Below are positions 7,331 to 15,950 of a stretch of DNA of 64,000 nt, piece by piece. Each line of letters begins with the position of its first letter. Position 1 is the stretch's first letter. The notes beneath the pieces were generated by a model that searched no databases, had not been told where the DNA came from, and saw nothing but the letters and a program-made list of their open reading frames with translations. This DNA comes from Nocardioides jishulii (lineage in GTDB: Bacteria; Actinomycetota; Actinomycetes; Propionibacteriales; Nocardioidaceae), in the NCBI RefSeq assembly GCF_006007965.1, contig NZ_CP040748.1:124001-188000 (forward strand), read 5' to 3'. The translations under genes were made by a program, and so were the position numbers.

Positions 7331-9202
7331 ATGGCTTGGACTCTGCGCCCCGGCGGTCGCGACCGGCAGCAAGGGACGCCCGGCTCCACCGCTGCCGCAG
7401 CGCCCGCCGCTGCTGCGCCGCGCCGCCCGGTCATCGACCTCTTCCGCGGGCTCTCCGGCACCACCCTGGTGCTCGTCACCGACCCCGACGTCCTGCCGTT
7501 GCTGCCCAAGGACACCGCGGCGCTCGACGCGCGGGTCGTCCACCTGTGGGAGCACGACCTTCCTGACGAGTGGGAGGCCGACGTCGTCCCGGAGTGGGAG
7601 TCGGTCCTGCTGGTGACGATGGACCGTTCCACGCTGCGGCGCGCCGCCGCCGAGCTGCCGGACACCGGTCCGGTCACCGAGGTCGGGGTCTGGCTGGTCG
7701 GTGCCCGCGACGTCGCCGTCGTGGTGCCCCGCCCGGAGTGGACGCCCGTACGCCGCCTCGAGGTCCAGCAGCTCGAGCGCCCCGGTCGCGGTGTCTCGAT
7801 GGTCCTCGGCTTCGTCCGCACGGTCCGCTCGCGCCGGGTGCTGCAGGAGGTCGCGGTGCAGGCGGTGCAGAGCTCGCGCCGTGAACGCTCGGGCCTGGTG
7901 ACCGCGTACGCCGGTCGTCGCCCCGCACCGGGCCTGGACCTCCGTGCGCCGGTGCTCACCGACCTGACCGACGCCGTCGACCCGGAGCGCGTCGTGCCGC
8001 CGGACGTGATCGTCGCCGACCCTGCCCTGATTGAGTCGAGGGCCGACGCCGCGCTCGCCGAGCACCACGTCCTGGGTCGCGCGCCCGTCGTGGTCACCGA
8101 CCCGGGGCTGGACCCGGTGGACGAGCTCGTCTTCACGCCGCGCGGCTGGCGCCGCGAGCCGGCCCACCCGGTGGTCGACCTCTCCGAGCTGGCCGGACCC
8201 GGCGGGGTCACCGAGCAGACGGTGAAGCGCGCGCGGGGCCACCGCGGCGTACGCCTCGACCTCGCCACCACGCCCACCGCCGACCTGCTCAAGCTCACCA
8301 TGGCCGGCATCCCGACCCTGGTCACCGGCAGCGACCCGCGGCTCGCACCGGAGCTCTCCGAGCTCCTGGCCACCGTTCCCGACCTCGACGACTCGCTGGT
8401 GCGCGACGCCTGGTCGGTGAAGCTGCGCCGCGCCACCTTCGACCACCACTCGACGCTGGCGTGGCGCGACGGGCTCGCCCGACGGGCGGGCGCCACCCGG
8501 CTGCTCACCGGTCCGGTCGGCCTGCCCGGCCTCAGCGTCCTGCTCGCCACCAAGCGCGCGCACGAGCTCGAGGGAGCCGTCGCCCGGGTGGCGGCCCAGG
8601 TCGGCGCCGAGATCGAGCTCGTCGTCGCGACCCACGGCTTCACCGCCGACAAGGCCCGCCTCACCGAGATCCTCGGGCGGGAGCCGGTGCTGCTCTCCTG
8701 CGGCGACGACGTGCTCTTCGGCGACGTGCTGACGCGGGCCGCGCAGGCGGCCTCCTTCGACGTCGTCATGAAGATGGACGACGACGACTGGTACTCCACG
8801 CACGCCGTGCACGACCTGCTGATGGCACGGCGCTTCTCGGGGGCCGACGTGGTCGGCTTCCCGGCCGAGTTCGTGCACCTGGCCGAGTTCGACGAGACCA
8901 TCCGGCGCAACCACGCCTCGGAGTGCTGGACGACCTTCGTGGCGGGCGGCAGCCTCACGCTCTCGCGCGACCTGCTGCGAGAGGTGGGGTGGTTCCGCCC
9001 CGTACGCCGCTGGGTCGACGGACAGCTGCTGTCGATGGTCATCGCCTCGGGCGGCACGGTCTACCGCACGCACGGTCTCGACTACGTGCTGATGCGCAAC
9101 ACCCACGGACACACCTGGGACGGCGACCCCGACGGCTTCCGCGCCGAGGGCACCGTCGACCGCACGTGGCAGGGCTTCCGCCCGCCGGAGGAGGGCCTGT
9201 GA
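7331..9202 (+). CDS. Glycosyltransferase, GT-A (family 2-like) C-terminal domain
   Basis: This 623-aa protein has an Ala/Pro-rich start, an N-terminal half of unknown fold (about residues 35-390) and a C-terminal GT-A domain. That domain begins near LSVLLATKRAHELEGA and has the acidic metal-binding motif MKMDDDDWYS and the acceptor-side region FVAGGSLTLSRDLLREVGWF. It should transfer a sugar from a nucleotide-sugar donor to a surface glycan; donor and acceptor are unknown. No membrane segment is visible, so it probably acts on the cytoplasmic face. The stop codon overlaps the GTG start of the next glycosyltransferase, so the two are translationally coupled. ATG 7331 is supported by the -10 box at 7319. 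Confidence 0.8.
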   Translation: MAWTLRPGGRDRQQGTPGSTAAAAPAAAAPRRPVIDLFRGLSGTTLVLVTDPDVLPLLPKDTAALDARVVHLWEHDLPDEWEADVVPEWESVLLVTMDRSTLRRAAAELPDTGPVTEVGVWLVGARDVAVVVPRPEWTPVRRLEVQQLERPGRGVSMVLGFVRTVRSRRVLQEVAVQAVQSSRRERSGLVTAYAGRRPAPGLDLRAPVLTDLTDAVDPERVVPPDVIVADPALIESRADAALAEHHVLGRAPVVVTDPGLDPVDELVFTPRGWRREPAHPVVDLSELAGPGGVTEQTVKRARGHRGVRLDLATTPTADLLKLTMAGIPTLVTGSDPRLAPELSELLATVPDLDDSLVRDAWSVKLRRATFDHHSTLAWRDGLARRAGATRLLTGPVGLPGLSVLLATKRAHELEGAVARVAAQVGAEIELVVATHGFTADKARLTEILGREPVLLSCGDDVLFGDVLTRAAQAASFDVVMKMDDDDWYSTHAVHDLLMARRFSGADVVGFPAEFVHLAEFDETIRRNHASECWTTFVAGGSLTLSRDLLREVGWFRPVRRWVDGQLLSMVIASGGTVYRTHGLDYVLMRNTHGHTWDGDPDGFRAEGTVDRTWQGFRPPEEGL

Positions 9203-10923
9203 CGGGCGCAGCCGACCGACCGATCACTCCGGGCAACGACTGGCGTCCGGTCGTCCCGCCCGCGCTGGGTGAGTGGACCCCGACCCGGTCGCTCTGCGTG
9301 GTCATGCCGGCGCACAACCCCAAGCACCTGGCCACGGTGCTGGCCTCCCTGGCCGCGCAGACCTATCCCGCCGAGCTCACCGAGGTCGTCGTCGTCGACG
9401 ACGGGAGCGAGCCTGCGGTCGTGCTCCCCGACGTACGCCCCGAGCGCACCCGCGTCGTGCGGGTCACCGAGGGCTGGGGCCGCGCCAACGCGCTGGCGTG
9501 CGGTGCCGCGGCCAGCGACTCGGAGATCCTGATGTGGCTCGACGACGACATGCTCGTCCTGCGCCACCACCTCGAGGCCCACGCCCGCTGGCACCACCTG
9601 GTCGAGCACTTCGTCGTGCTCGGCGACAAGCGTTTCGTGGAGCCGGCCGAGGTCGGCATCCACCCGTGGGGCACGGCGCCGCAGAGGGCCGCCTCGCTCA
9701 CCCCGGAGCAGGTGCGGGCAGCGGTCGCCAACAACGCCGCCGCTGACCTGTGGGACTGGGAGACTTCTGACCCGCACACCTGGGTCGAGGACATCTGGGC
9801 GGTCACCGACGACCTCGCCACCGCCGGCACGGGCGCGTTCGTCTCGTTGGTCGGGGCGACCGTCTCGATGACCCGCGCGCTCCACGACGCCGCCGGTGGC
9901 CCGGTGCGCGACCTGCGGCTGGGCGAGGACACGGTCTTCGGCCACCAGGTCGCCGAGGCCGGCGCGGTGCTGCTGCCCGACCACGAGGCCCGCTCGTGGC
10001 ACCTGGGCCTCTCCCACGCGATGCGGCACGCCGAGCAGGTCAAGGCGCACAACCAGCCTCTGTTCGCCCACCTCGTCCCGAGCCTTCGCCCACGTCGCGT
10101 GCAGCACGGCCGCGCGTGGGCGGTGCCGTTCGTCGAGGTGGTGGTCCCCGCCGAGGGGTCGCACCTGCCGGTGCAGGCGTGCGTCGACTCGCTGCTCGAC
10201 CAGGACATGGACGACCACGTCGTGGTGCTGGTCGGCGAGTGGTCACAGCTCGACGAGGGTCGCGTACGCCCGCTCGCCGACGAGCACTTCGAGCTGCGCT
10301 GGCTCCAGCGGATGTATCGCGACGAGCCGCGCGTGCAGCTCCTCGAGCCCGATGACCCGCGGGTCACCGGCTTCAGCCGCTCCCCCCTGCGGCTGCGCCT
10401 CTCGGGCACTGACCTGGCGCCCGCCCGGGCGACGCTGCGCCTGCTGGTCACCGACCTGGACCGCACGCAGCACGGCCTGAGGGTGCTCACCGACGACGAC
10501 GGCGAGGTGGTGGCACGGCTCGAGCGGACCGCCGCCTTCGCCCGGACGCAGTGGTACGACGGCGTGTCCAGTGACGCCGAGCGCGACGCGATGGTCACCG
10601 CCTCGCACGGGAGCTCCACGCGCCCGGCCTCCGACGCCGGCTTCGTGCCGTCGGAGAGGCGGCTGCGCCCGCGCTTCGGGGTGTGGCGCGACCCCGCGAT
10701 GGACGCCGACGCGTCGTGGCGCAAGCTGCAGCGCCAGATGGCGCGCAACGCTCCGGTGCTGACGCCGGAGGATGTCGAGGAGACCACCGCGCCTGCCGCC
10801 GACGACGCGCCGATCGTCGACGCGCCCGTCGACGCGCCACCGGCCCGACGGTCCGAGCCGGTGGAGGAGCCCGCGGTCGGGCGTGGCCGGTGGGGCCGCG
10901 TGGTCAGGCGCCTGCGCGACTGA
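9199..10923 (+). CDS. Family 2 glycosyltransferase
   Basis: This 574-aa protein opens with a classic GT2 domain: SLCVVMPAHNPKHLATVLAS, VVVVDDGS, and the metal-binding motif MWLDDDM. Later comes GATVSMTRALHDAAGGPVRD and GEDTVFGHQ, the usual GT2 acceptor-side glutamate/aspartate pair. After about residue 290 a second region starts at VPFVEVVVPAEGSHLPVQACV, which resembles another, degenerate GT-A fold. The last 60 residues are Pro/Ala-rich and end in a basic RGRWGRVVRRLRD tail that could touch the membrane or partner proteins. GTG 9199 overlaps the upstream stop. It converges on ugd with only 4 bases between the genes, which supports a shared polysaccharide role. Confidence 0.85.
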   Translation: MTGAADRPITPGNDWRPVVPPALGEWTPTRSLCVVMPAHNPKHLATVLASLAAQTYPAELTEVVVVDDGSEPAVVLPDVRPERTRVVRVTEGWGRANALACGAAASDSEILMWLDDDMLVLRHHLEAHARWHHLVEHFVVLGDKRFVEPAEVGIHPWGTAPQRAASLTPEQVRAAVANNAAADLWDWETSDPHTWVEDIWAVTDDLATAGTGAFVSLVGATVSMTRALHDAAGGPVRDLRLGEDTVFGHQVAEAGAVLLPDHEARSWHLGLSHAMRHAEQVKAHNQPLFAHLVPSLRPRRVQHGRAWAVPFVEVVVPAEGSHLPVQACVDSLLDQDMDDHVVVLVGEWSQLDEGRVRPLADEHFELRWLQRMYRDEPRVQLLEPDDPRVTGFSRSPLRLRLSGTDLAPARATLRLLVTDLDRTQHGLRVLTDDDGEVVARLERTAAFARTQWYDGVSSDAERDAMVTASHGSSTRPASDAGFVPSERRLRPRFGVWRDPAMDADASWRKLQRQMARNAPVLTPEDVEETTAPAADDAPIVDAPVDAPPARRSEPVEEPAVGRGRWGRVVRRLRD

Positions 10924-10927
10924 GCCG

Positions 10928-12142
10928 TCAGTCGTTGCCGAAGAGGTCGCGCGTGTAGACCCGGTCGGCGACGTCCGTGAGGTCGTCGGTGAGCCGGTTG
11001 GCGACGATCAGGTCGGCGCTGGCCTTGAACTCGGCGAGGTCACGCACGACCCGGGATCCGTAGAAGGTGTCGTCGGTCAGCTCGGGCTCGTAGACGACGA
11101 CCTCGACGCCGGTGGCCTTGACCCGCTTCATGATCCCCTGCACCGAGGAGGAACGGAAGTTGTCCGATCCGGCCTTCATGATCAGCCGGTGGATGCCGAC
11201 CACCCGGGGGGAGCGGGCCAGGATCTCGGATGCGATGAAGTCCTTGCGGGTGCGGTTGGCCGCGACGATGGCGGAGATCAGGGTCTGCGGGACCTCGGAG
11301 TAGTTGGCGAGCAGCTGCTTGGTGTCCTTGGGCAGGCAGTAGCCGCCGTAGCCGAAGCTCGGGTTGTTGTAGTGGCTGCCGATGCGGGGGTCCAGGCCGA
11401 CCCCGTCGATGATCGCGCGGGTGTCGAGGCCGTGGGTGACGGCGAAGGAGTCGAGCTCGTTGAAGTAGGCCACCCGCATGGCCAGGTAGGTGTTGGCGAA
11501 GAGCTTGATCGCCTCGGCCTCGGTGGGGTCGGTCAGCAGGACCGGGACGTCGTCGACCTCCGCGCCGGCGAGCAGCAGGTCGGCGAACCGCTGGGCCCGC
11601 TCGGACCGCTCGCCGACGATGATCCGCGAGGGACGCAGGTTGTCGAGCAGCGCCTTGCCCTCGCGCAGGAACTCGGGGGAGAAGACCAGGTTGTCGGTGC
11701 CGAGCCGGGCCCGGGTCTCGGCGACGTAGCCGACCGGGATGGTCGACTTGATCACCATGACCGCGTCGGGGTTCACCGCCATGACCTGGGCAATCACCGC
11801 CTCGACGCTGGAGGTGTTGAAGTAGTTGGTGGCCGGGTCGTAGTCGGTGGGGGTGGCGATCACGACGTAGTCGGCCTCGGCGTAGGCCGCCGCGCCGTCG
11901 AGGGTGAAGTCCAGGCGCAGGTCGCGGGTGGCAAGGAAGTCGGAGATCTCGACGTCGTGGATCGGTGAGCGTCCCGCGCGCAGGGTCTCGACCTTGGCGG
12001 GGTCGACCTCGACGCCGGTGACCCGGCAGTGCTGGGAGAGCAGCACGGCGATGGAGAGGCCGACGTACCCCAGGCCCACCACCACGATGCGGGGGGTGTC
12101 CTCGACGGGCTGCGGCGTGGTCGCGCTCGGCTCTTCGGTCAC
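10928..12142 (-). CDS. ugd: UDP-glucose 6-dehydrogenase family protein
   Basis: This 404-aa enzyme oxidises a UDP-hexose, most likely UDP-glucose to UDP-glucuronate, with two NAD+. The NAD-binding Rossmann motif [10 protein letters not shown] is near residues 21-30. [22 protein letters not shown] and Lys213 in [20 protein letters not shown] match the family, and the catalytic cysteine is Cys269 in [14 protein letters not shown]. Both domains are present and the length is normal. GTG 12142 (VTEEPSATT) lies 7 bases after the -10 box TAGACT, so the message is probably leaderless. The product could feed the two adjacent convergent glycosyltransferases with uronic acid donors. Other nucleotide sugars are possible substrates. 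Confidence 0.92.
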   Translation of the reverse strand: MTEEPSATTPQPVEDTPRIVVVGLGYVGLSIAVLLSQHCRVTGVEVDPAKVETLRAGRSPIHDVEISDFLATRDLRLDFTLDGAAAYAEADYVVIATPTDYDPATNYFNTSSVEAVIAQVMAVNPDAVMVIKSTIPVGYVAETRARLGTDNLVFSPEFLREGKALLDNLRPSRIIVGERSERAQRFADLLLAGAEVDDVPVLLTDPTEAEAIKLFANTYLAMRVAYFNELDSFAVTHGLDTRAIIDGVGLDPRIGSHYNNPSFGYGGYCLPKDTKQLLANYSEVPQTLISAIVAANRTRKDFIASEILARSPRVVGIHRLIMKAGSDNFRSSSVQGIMKRVKATGVEVVVYEPELTDDTFYGSRVVRDLAEFKASADLIVANRLTDDLTDVADRVYTRDLFGND

Positions 12143-12149
12143 GTGCGGG

Positions 12150-12155
12150 AGTCTA
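12150..12155 (-). promoter_or_regulatory. -10 box for a leaderless ugd mRNA
   Basis: On the minus strand TAGACT ends 7 bases before GTG 12142, with no SD between them. Confidence 0.45.
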
Positions 12156-12194
12156 GGGCGAGCAGGCAGGCACGAAGAGACGAGGATGGTGGGC

Positions 12195-12959
12195 ATGAGC
12201 ACGCAAGGCACGCCGGACGGCCGCGAGATCGCCCAGATCGTCACCCTGGCCGAGCGGCCCGATCTCATGGACGTCTTCTGGGACATGGAGAGCCCGTGGC
12301 CCGAGTTCATGAAGCACGACCCGATCGGCAACATGTACTACGACAGCCTCGAGCGGTTCACGGAGCACGTGCTGGTCTGCCTCGACGAGGACGGCACGAT
12401 GGTCGCCAAGGCGCACTCGGTGCCGTTTCCCCTGGCCGGCGGCACGCTGCCGGACGACGGCTGGGACGGAGTGATCCGCCGGGCGATGCAGGCCGAGGCC
12501 ACCGGCGAGCCGGCCACCCACGTCTCCGCGATCGAGATCTCCGTCCGGCCCGACCTGCAGGGCCGCGGGCTGTCGGGGCGCATCCTGCACGCGCTGCGCG
12601 ACAACGCCGCCCGGCTCGGGTTCCGCGAGCTGCTGGCGCCGGTCCGCCCCAACGGCAAGGAGGACCCCGACGAGCCGATGGCACGGTACGCCTTCCGCAC
12701 CCGCGACGACGGGCTGCCGGTCGACCCGTGGCTCCGGGTGCACGTGCGGGCCGGTGCTCGGATCGACCGCGTCGCACCGCGATCGATGGTCATCCCCGGG
12801 ACGCTCGAGGAGTGGCGGGGGTGGACCGGTCTGCCGTTCGACCGCACCGGAACGGTCGCGGTGCCCGGAGCGCTGGCCCCCGTGCTCTGCGACGCCGAGC
12901 ACGGAACCGCGGTCTACGTCGAGCCGAACGTCTGGGTGCGGCACCGGACCGGCGCATGA
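12195..12959 (+). CDS. GNAT-like acetyltransferase
   Basis: This 254-aa protein carries one recognisable N-acetyltransferase signature: [24 protein letters not shown] (about residues 115-140), the QGRG/A-type pyrophosphate loop and following helix that bind acetyl-CoA. The N-terminal region with [16 protein letters not shown] is typical of an uncharacterised actinobacterial GNAT group. The substrate is unknown. The start at ATG 12195 has GAGGA eight bases upstream; in-frame ATG 12186 is less well placed. It is divergent from ugd, with 52 bases between starts. Confidence 0.75.
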   Translation: MSTQGTPDGREIAQIVTLAERPDLMDVFWDMESPWPEFMKHDPIGNMYYDSLERFTEHVLVCLDEDGTMVAKAHSVPFPLAGGTLPDDGWDGVIRRAMQAEATGEPATHVSAIEISVRPDLQGRGLSGRILHALRDNAARLGFRELLAPVRPNGKEDPDEPMARYAFRTRDDGLPVDPWLRVHVRAGARIDRVAPRSMVIPGTLEEWRGWTGLPFDRTGTVAVPGALAPVLCDAEHGTAVYVEPNVWVRHRTGA

Positions 12960-13008
12960 GATCCCCGGTCGGTGCATGGAACTGCCCCTGGGGTGGTACG
13001 AACCAGAG

Positions 13009-13149
13009 ATGAAGAAGATCATGAGGAACATCGCCCTCGCCGGAGCCGCCAAGAAGGTCTACGACGAGGCGCGCAAGCCCCACAACCAGGCCAAGATCAA
13101 GTCAGTCATCGATCAGGTGAAGAACCGCCGGAACCAGAAGCGCCGCTGA
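13009..13149 (+). CDS. Small basic protein, unknown function
   Basis: This 46-aa protein is strongly basic: Lys and Arg run throughout and it ends NRRNQKRR. The start MKKIMRNIALAGAAKK looks helical and the middle helix KSVIDQVKN is amphipathic, which would fit an RNA-, DNA- or membrane-associated peptide. An alternative in-frame start at 12976 would add 11 residues. The codon pattern and a clean stop suggest a real gene, but no family is recognised. Confidence 0.5.
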   Translation: MKKIMRNIALAGAAKKVYDEARKPHNQAKIKSVIDQVKNRRNQKRR

Positions 13150-13203
13150 GCGCCACCGGGCAGGGCGTCACAGCGCGGTCGGGTGTCACAGCGCAGCCGG
13201 GCA

Positions 13204-15837
13204 TCACAGCGCGGCGGCGACCTCGGTGCCCTGCCTGATCGCCCGCTTGGCGTCGAGCTCGGCGGCCACGTCGGCCCCACCGACGAGGTGCAGCCAGCCC
13301 TCGGTCGTACGCGAGCCCTGCAGCTCCTCGTACAGGCCGCGCACCGACTCCTGTCCGGCACAGACCACCACGTGGTCGACCTCGACCACGCGCTGCTCGC
13401 CCGCCACGGTGAGGTGGAGGCCGGCGTCGTCGATCCGGTCGTACGTCGCCCCCGAGACCTGGGTGACGCCCGACTGCTTCAGCACGGCGCGGTGCGCCCA
13501 GCCCGAGGTCTTGCCCAGGCCGATGCCGATCGGGGTCTCCTTGCGCTGGACGAGGGTGACCTCGCGGGCCACCGCGCGCGGCTTGCGCTCGGTGAGTCCA
13601 CCGCGGTGCAGCGCCGGGTCGCCGACGCCCCATTGCGCCTTCCAGCCGTCGAGGTCGGTCTCGACGTGGGTGAGGAAGTGGGAGACGTCGACGCCGATGC
13701 CACCGGCGCCGATGACGGCCACGCGCTTCCCGACGGTGACCGAGCCGTTGAGCACGTCGGCGTACGAGACCACGCTGGGGTGGTCGATGTCCTCGATCGC
13801 GGGCAGCCGCGGGGTCACGCCGGTGGCGACGACGACGTGGTCGAACTCCGCCAGGTCAGCAGGGGTCGCGCGGGTGCCCAGACGCACCTCGACGCCGAGG
13901 ACCTCCATGCGGCGCGTGTAGTAGCGCAGGGTGTCGGCGAAGTCCTCCTTGCCGGGCACCTGCATGGCCAGGCGGAACTGGCCGCCGAGCTCGTGACCGG
14001 CCTCGAAGAGGGTGACGTGGTGGCCGCGCTCGGCCGCGCTGACCGCGGTGGCGAGCCCCGCCGGACCGGCTCCCACGACGGCGACGCGCGCAGCCGTCCG
14101 CACGGGGCCGAGCACCAGCTCGGTCTCGTGGCAGGCGCGCGGGTTGACCAGGCAGGAGGCCGTCCTGTTGACGAAGATGTGGTCGAGGCAGGCCTGGTTG
14201 CAGGCGATGCAGGTGTTGATCTCGTCGGCGCGACCCTCGGCGGTCTTCTTGGCGAACTCGGGGTCGGCGAGCAGCGGCCGGGCCATCGAGACCAGGTCGG
14301 CCTCGCCTCCTGCCAGGATCTCCTCGGCCAGGTCGGGGGTGTTGATCCGGTTGGAGGCGCAGACCGGCACCGACACCTCGGCCTTGAGGCGGGCGGTGAC
14401 GTCGCGCCAGGCGCCGCGCGGCACCTGCGTGATGATCGTGGGGATGCGCGCCTCGTGCCAGCCGATCCCGGTGTTGAAGACCGTCACGCCGGCCTCCTCG
14501 AGCTGGTGGGCCAGCGCGACCGTCTCGTCCCAGGTCTGACCTTCCTCGACGAGGTCGAGCAGCGAGATGCGGTACATGATCGGGAAGTCGCCCACGAGCT
14601 CGCGGGCGCGGCGTACGACCTCGACGGGGAAGCGCATCCGCTTCTCGGCGGTGCCGCCCCAGGCGTCGGTGCGGTCGTTGGTGCGCGCCGCGAGGAACTG
14701 GTTGATCAGGTAGCCCTCCGAGCCCATGATCTCCACGGCGTCGTAGCCGGCCCGCTGGGCCAGGGCGACGGACTTCGCGAACGCCGTCGCGGTGCGGTCG
14801 ACACCCTTGCTCGACAGCGCCGACGGCGTGAACGGGGTGATCGGGGACTTGCGCGTCGAGGCGCCGACCTGGAGCGGGTGGTAGCCGTAACGACCGGCGT
14901 GCAGGACCTGCAGCGCGATCGCGCCGCCCTCGGCGTGCACGGCGTCGGTGATCCGGCGGTGGCGGCGGGCCTGGACGCGGTTGGTCATCTCGGAGCCGAA
15001 CGGCTTGAGCCAGCCGCGCTTGGTGGGGGCGTAGCCGCCGGTGACGATCAGTCCGGTGCCGCCGCGCGCCCGCTCCGCGAGGTAGGCCGTGAAGCGGTCG
15101 ATGTGCCAGGGAGCATCCTCCAGCCCGGTGTGCATGGAGCCCATGACGATGCGGTTGCGCAGCGTGAGCGGACCCAGCGTGATCGGGCTGAGGAGGAGGT
15201 CGTGGGTCATCGGGGGTCTCCCCTGGTGGTGGGTGCCTGGGTGGCTGTCGGTGGGGGTGTCGGCCTGCGGGTCGGATGCCGCCGGGTCGGCGTCGTGGGC
15301 GGCGAGGTAGTCGCCGATCCAGCCGATCCAGAACTCCTCGAGCCGGATGCCGCCGCGCAGCACGAGGTACTGGTCGCGCACCGGGTCGGGAAGCGCGCCG
15401 CCGGTGGCTCGCTCGGCCTCGGCGAGGTCGTACTCCTCGGCGAGCTGGAGGTAGTGCTGCAGGCGGGTGTGGTGGTCGGCCAGGTTGGCGCGCAGGGCGG
15501 CGACCACCTCGTCGCGGTCGCCGTAGGAGGCGCCGCGCATCTTGACCGCGAGGTCGCTGCGCAGGGGCTCCATCGGCGTGGGGCTCGCCAGCCAGGCGGA
15601 GAGCGTGCGTCGGCCGGCCTCGGTGACGCGGTAGACCTTCTTGTCCGGGCGGCCGCTCTGCGCGACGACCTCCACGTCGAGGTCGCCGTCGTCGACCATG
15701 CGGGCCAGTACGCGGTAGATCTGCTGGTGGGTGGCGTGCCAGAAGAACCCGAAGGAGCGCTCGAAGCGCCGGGTCAGCTCCAGGCCGGATCCGGGCTTCT
15801 CGCTCAGGGCGACGAGGAGTGCATGTTCGAGGGCCAC
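13204..15837 (-). CDS. PadR regulator fused in frame to 2,4-dienoyl-CoA reductase (FadH-like)
   Basis: One open frame of 877 codons. Residues 1 to about 175 are a PadR-type winged-helix regulator (EHALLVALSEKPGSG, QQIYRVLARMVDDG, VYRVTEAGRRTL). A 35-residue linker rich in Asp, Pro, Thr and His follows. From Met210 there is a complete 668-aa FadH-like enzyme: an FMN-binding TIM barrel, a 4Fe-4S cluster region (CIACNQACLDHIF, then CLVNPRAC), and FAD and NADPH sites (VGAGPAGLATAVSAAERGH, VIGAGGIGVD). FadH reduces 2,4-dienoyl-CoA during oxidation of unsaturated fatty acids. An SD-like AGGGGAGACCCCCG precedes Met210 (position 15210), so the enzyme may also be made alone. The start at GTG 15837 is tentative. 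A natural fusion, or two genes whose stop was lost, are both possible. Confidence 0.85.
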   Translation of the reverse strand: MALEHALLVALSEKPGSGLELTRRFERSFGFFWHATHQQIYRVLARMVDDGDLDVEVVAQSGRPDKKVYRVTEAGRRTLSAWLASPTPMEPLRSDLAVKMRGASYGDRDEVVAALRANLADHHTRLQHYLQLAEEYDLAEAERATGGALPDPVRDQYLVLRGGIRLEEFWIGWIGDYLAAHDADPAASDPQADTPTDSHPGTHHQGRPPMTHDLLLSPITLGPLTLRNRIVMGSMHTGLEDAPWHIDRFTAYLAERARGGTGLIVTGGYAPTKRGWLKPFGSEMTNRVQARRHRRITDAVHAEGGAIALQVLHAGRYGYHPLQVGASTRKSPITPFTPSALSSKGVDRTATAFAKSVALAQRAGYDAVEIMGSEGYLINQFLAARTNDRTDAWGGTAEKRMRFPVEVVRRARELVGDFPIMYRISLLDLVEEGQTWDETVALAHQLEEAGVTVFNTGIGWHEARIPTIITQVPRGAWRDVTARLKAEVSVPVCASNRINTPDLAEEILAGGEADLVSMARPLLADPEFAKKTAEGRADEINTCIACNQACLDHIFVNRTASCLVNPRACHETELVLGPVRTAARVAVVGAGPAGLATAVSAAERGHHVTLFEAGHELGGQFRLAMQVPGKEDFADTLRYYTRRMEVLGVEVRLGTRATPADLAEFDHVVVATGVTPRLPAIEDIDHPSVVSYADVLNGSVTVGKRVAVIGAGGIGVDVSHFLTHVETDLDGWKAQWGVGDPALHRGGLTERKPRAVAREVTLVQRKETPIGIGLGKTSGWAHRAVLKQSGVTQVSGATYDRIDDAGLHLTVAGEQRVVEVDHVVVCAGQESVRGLYEELQGSRTTEGWLHLVGGADVAAELDAKRAIRQGTEVAAAL
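15210..15223 (-). promoter_or_regulatory. Internal SD and ATG for the FadH-like part
   Basis: Inside the fused frame, GGGGAG lies about 8 bases before ATG 15210 (MTHDLLLSP). It looks like a working ribosome binding site, so the reductase can probably be translated separately from the PadR part. Confidence 0.5.
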
Positions 15838-15858
15838 GCGCCGAGGATGGCACGGCTA

Positions 15859-15872
15859 TGCAACAAGTTGCA
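15859..15872. promoter_or_regulatory. Palindromic operator candidate for the PadR domain
   Basis: TGCAACAAGTTGCA is an inverted repeat with 6-bp arms and a 2-base centre, 22 bases upstream of the PadR start and between it and the divergent racemase gene. Its place and shape fit a PadR autoregulatory operator that could control both directions. Confidence 0.55.
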
Positions 15873-15950
15873 AGAGTCCTGGCGCAATTCGTGACACCAG
15901 AATTGTCACGGTCCTTCCGTTGCCCCGCCGCCGCTGTCAGGATGACCGGC

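Noticed and set aside
13183..15894. 903-codon plus-strand frame
   Set aside because: It is the antisense shadow of the PadR-FadH gene and encodes low-complexity Gly/Arg/Asp/Val sequence.
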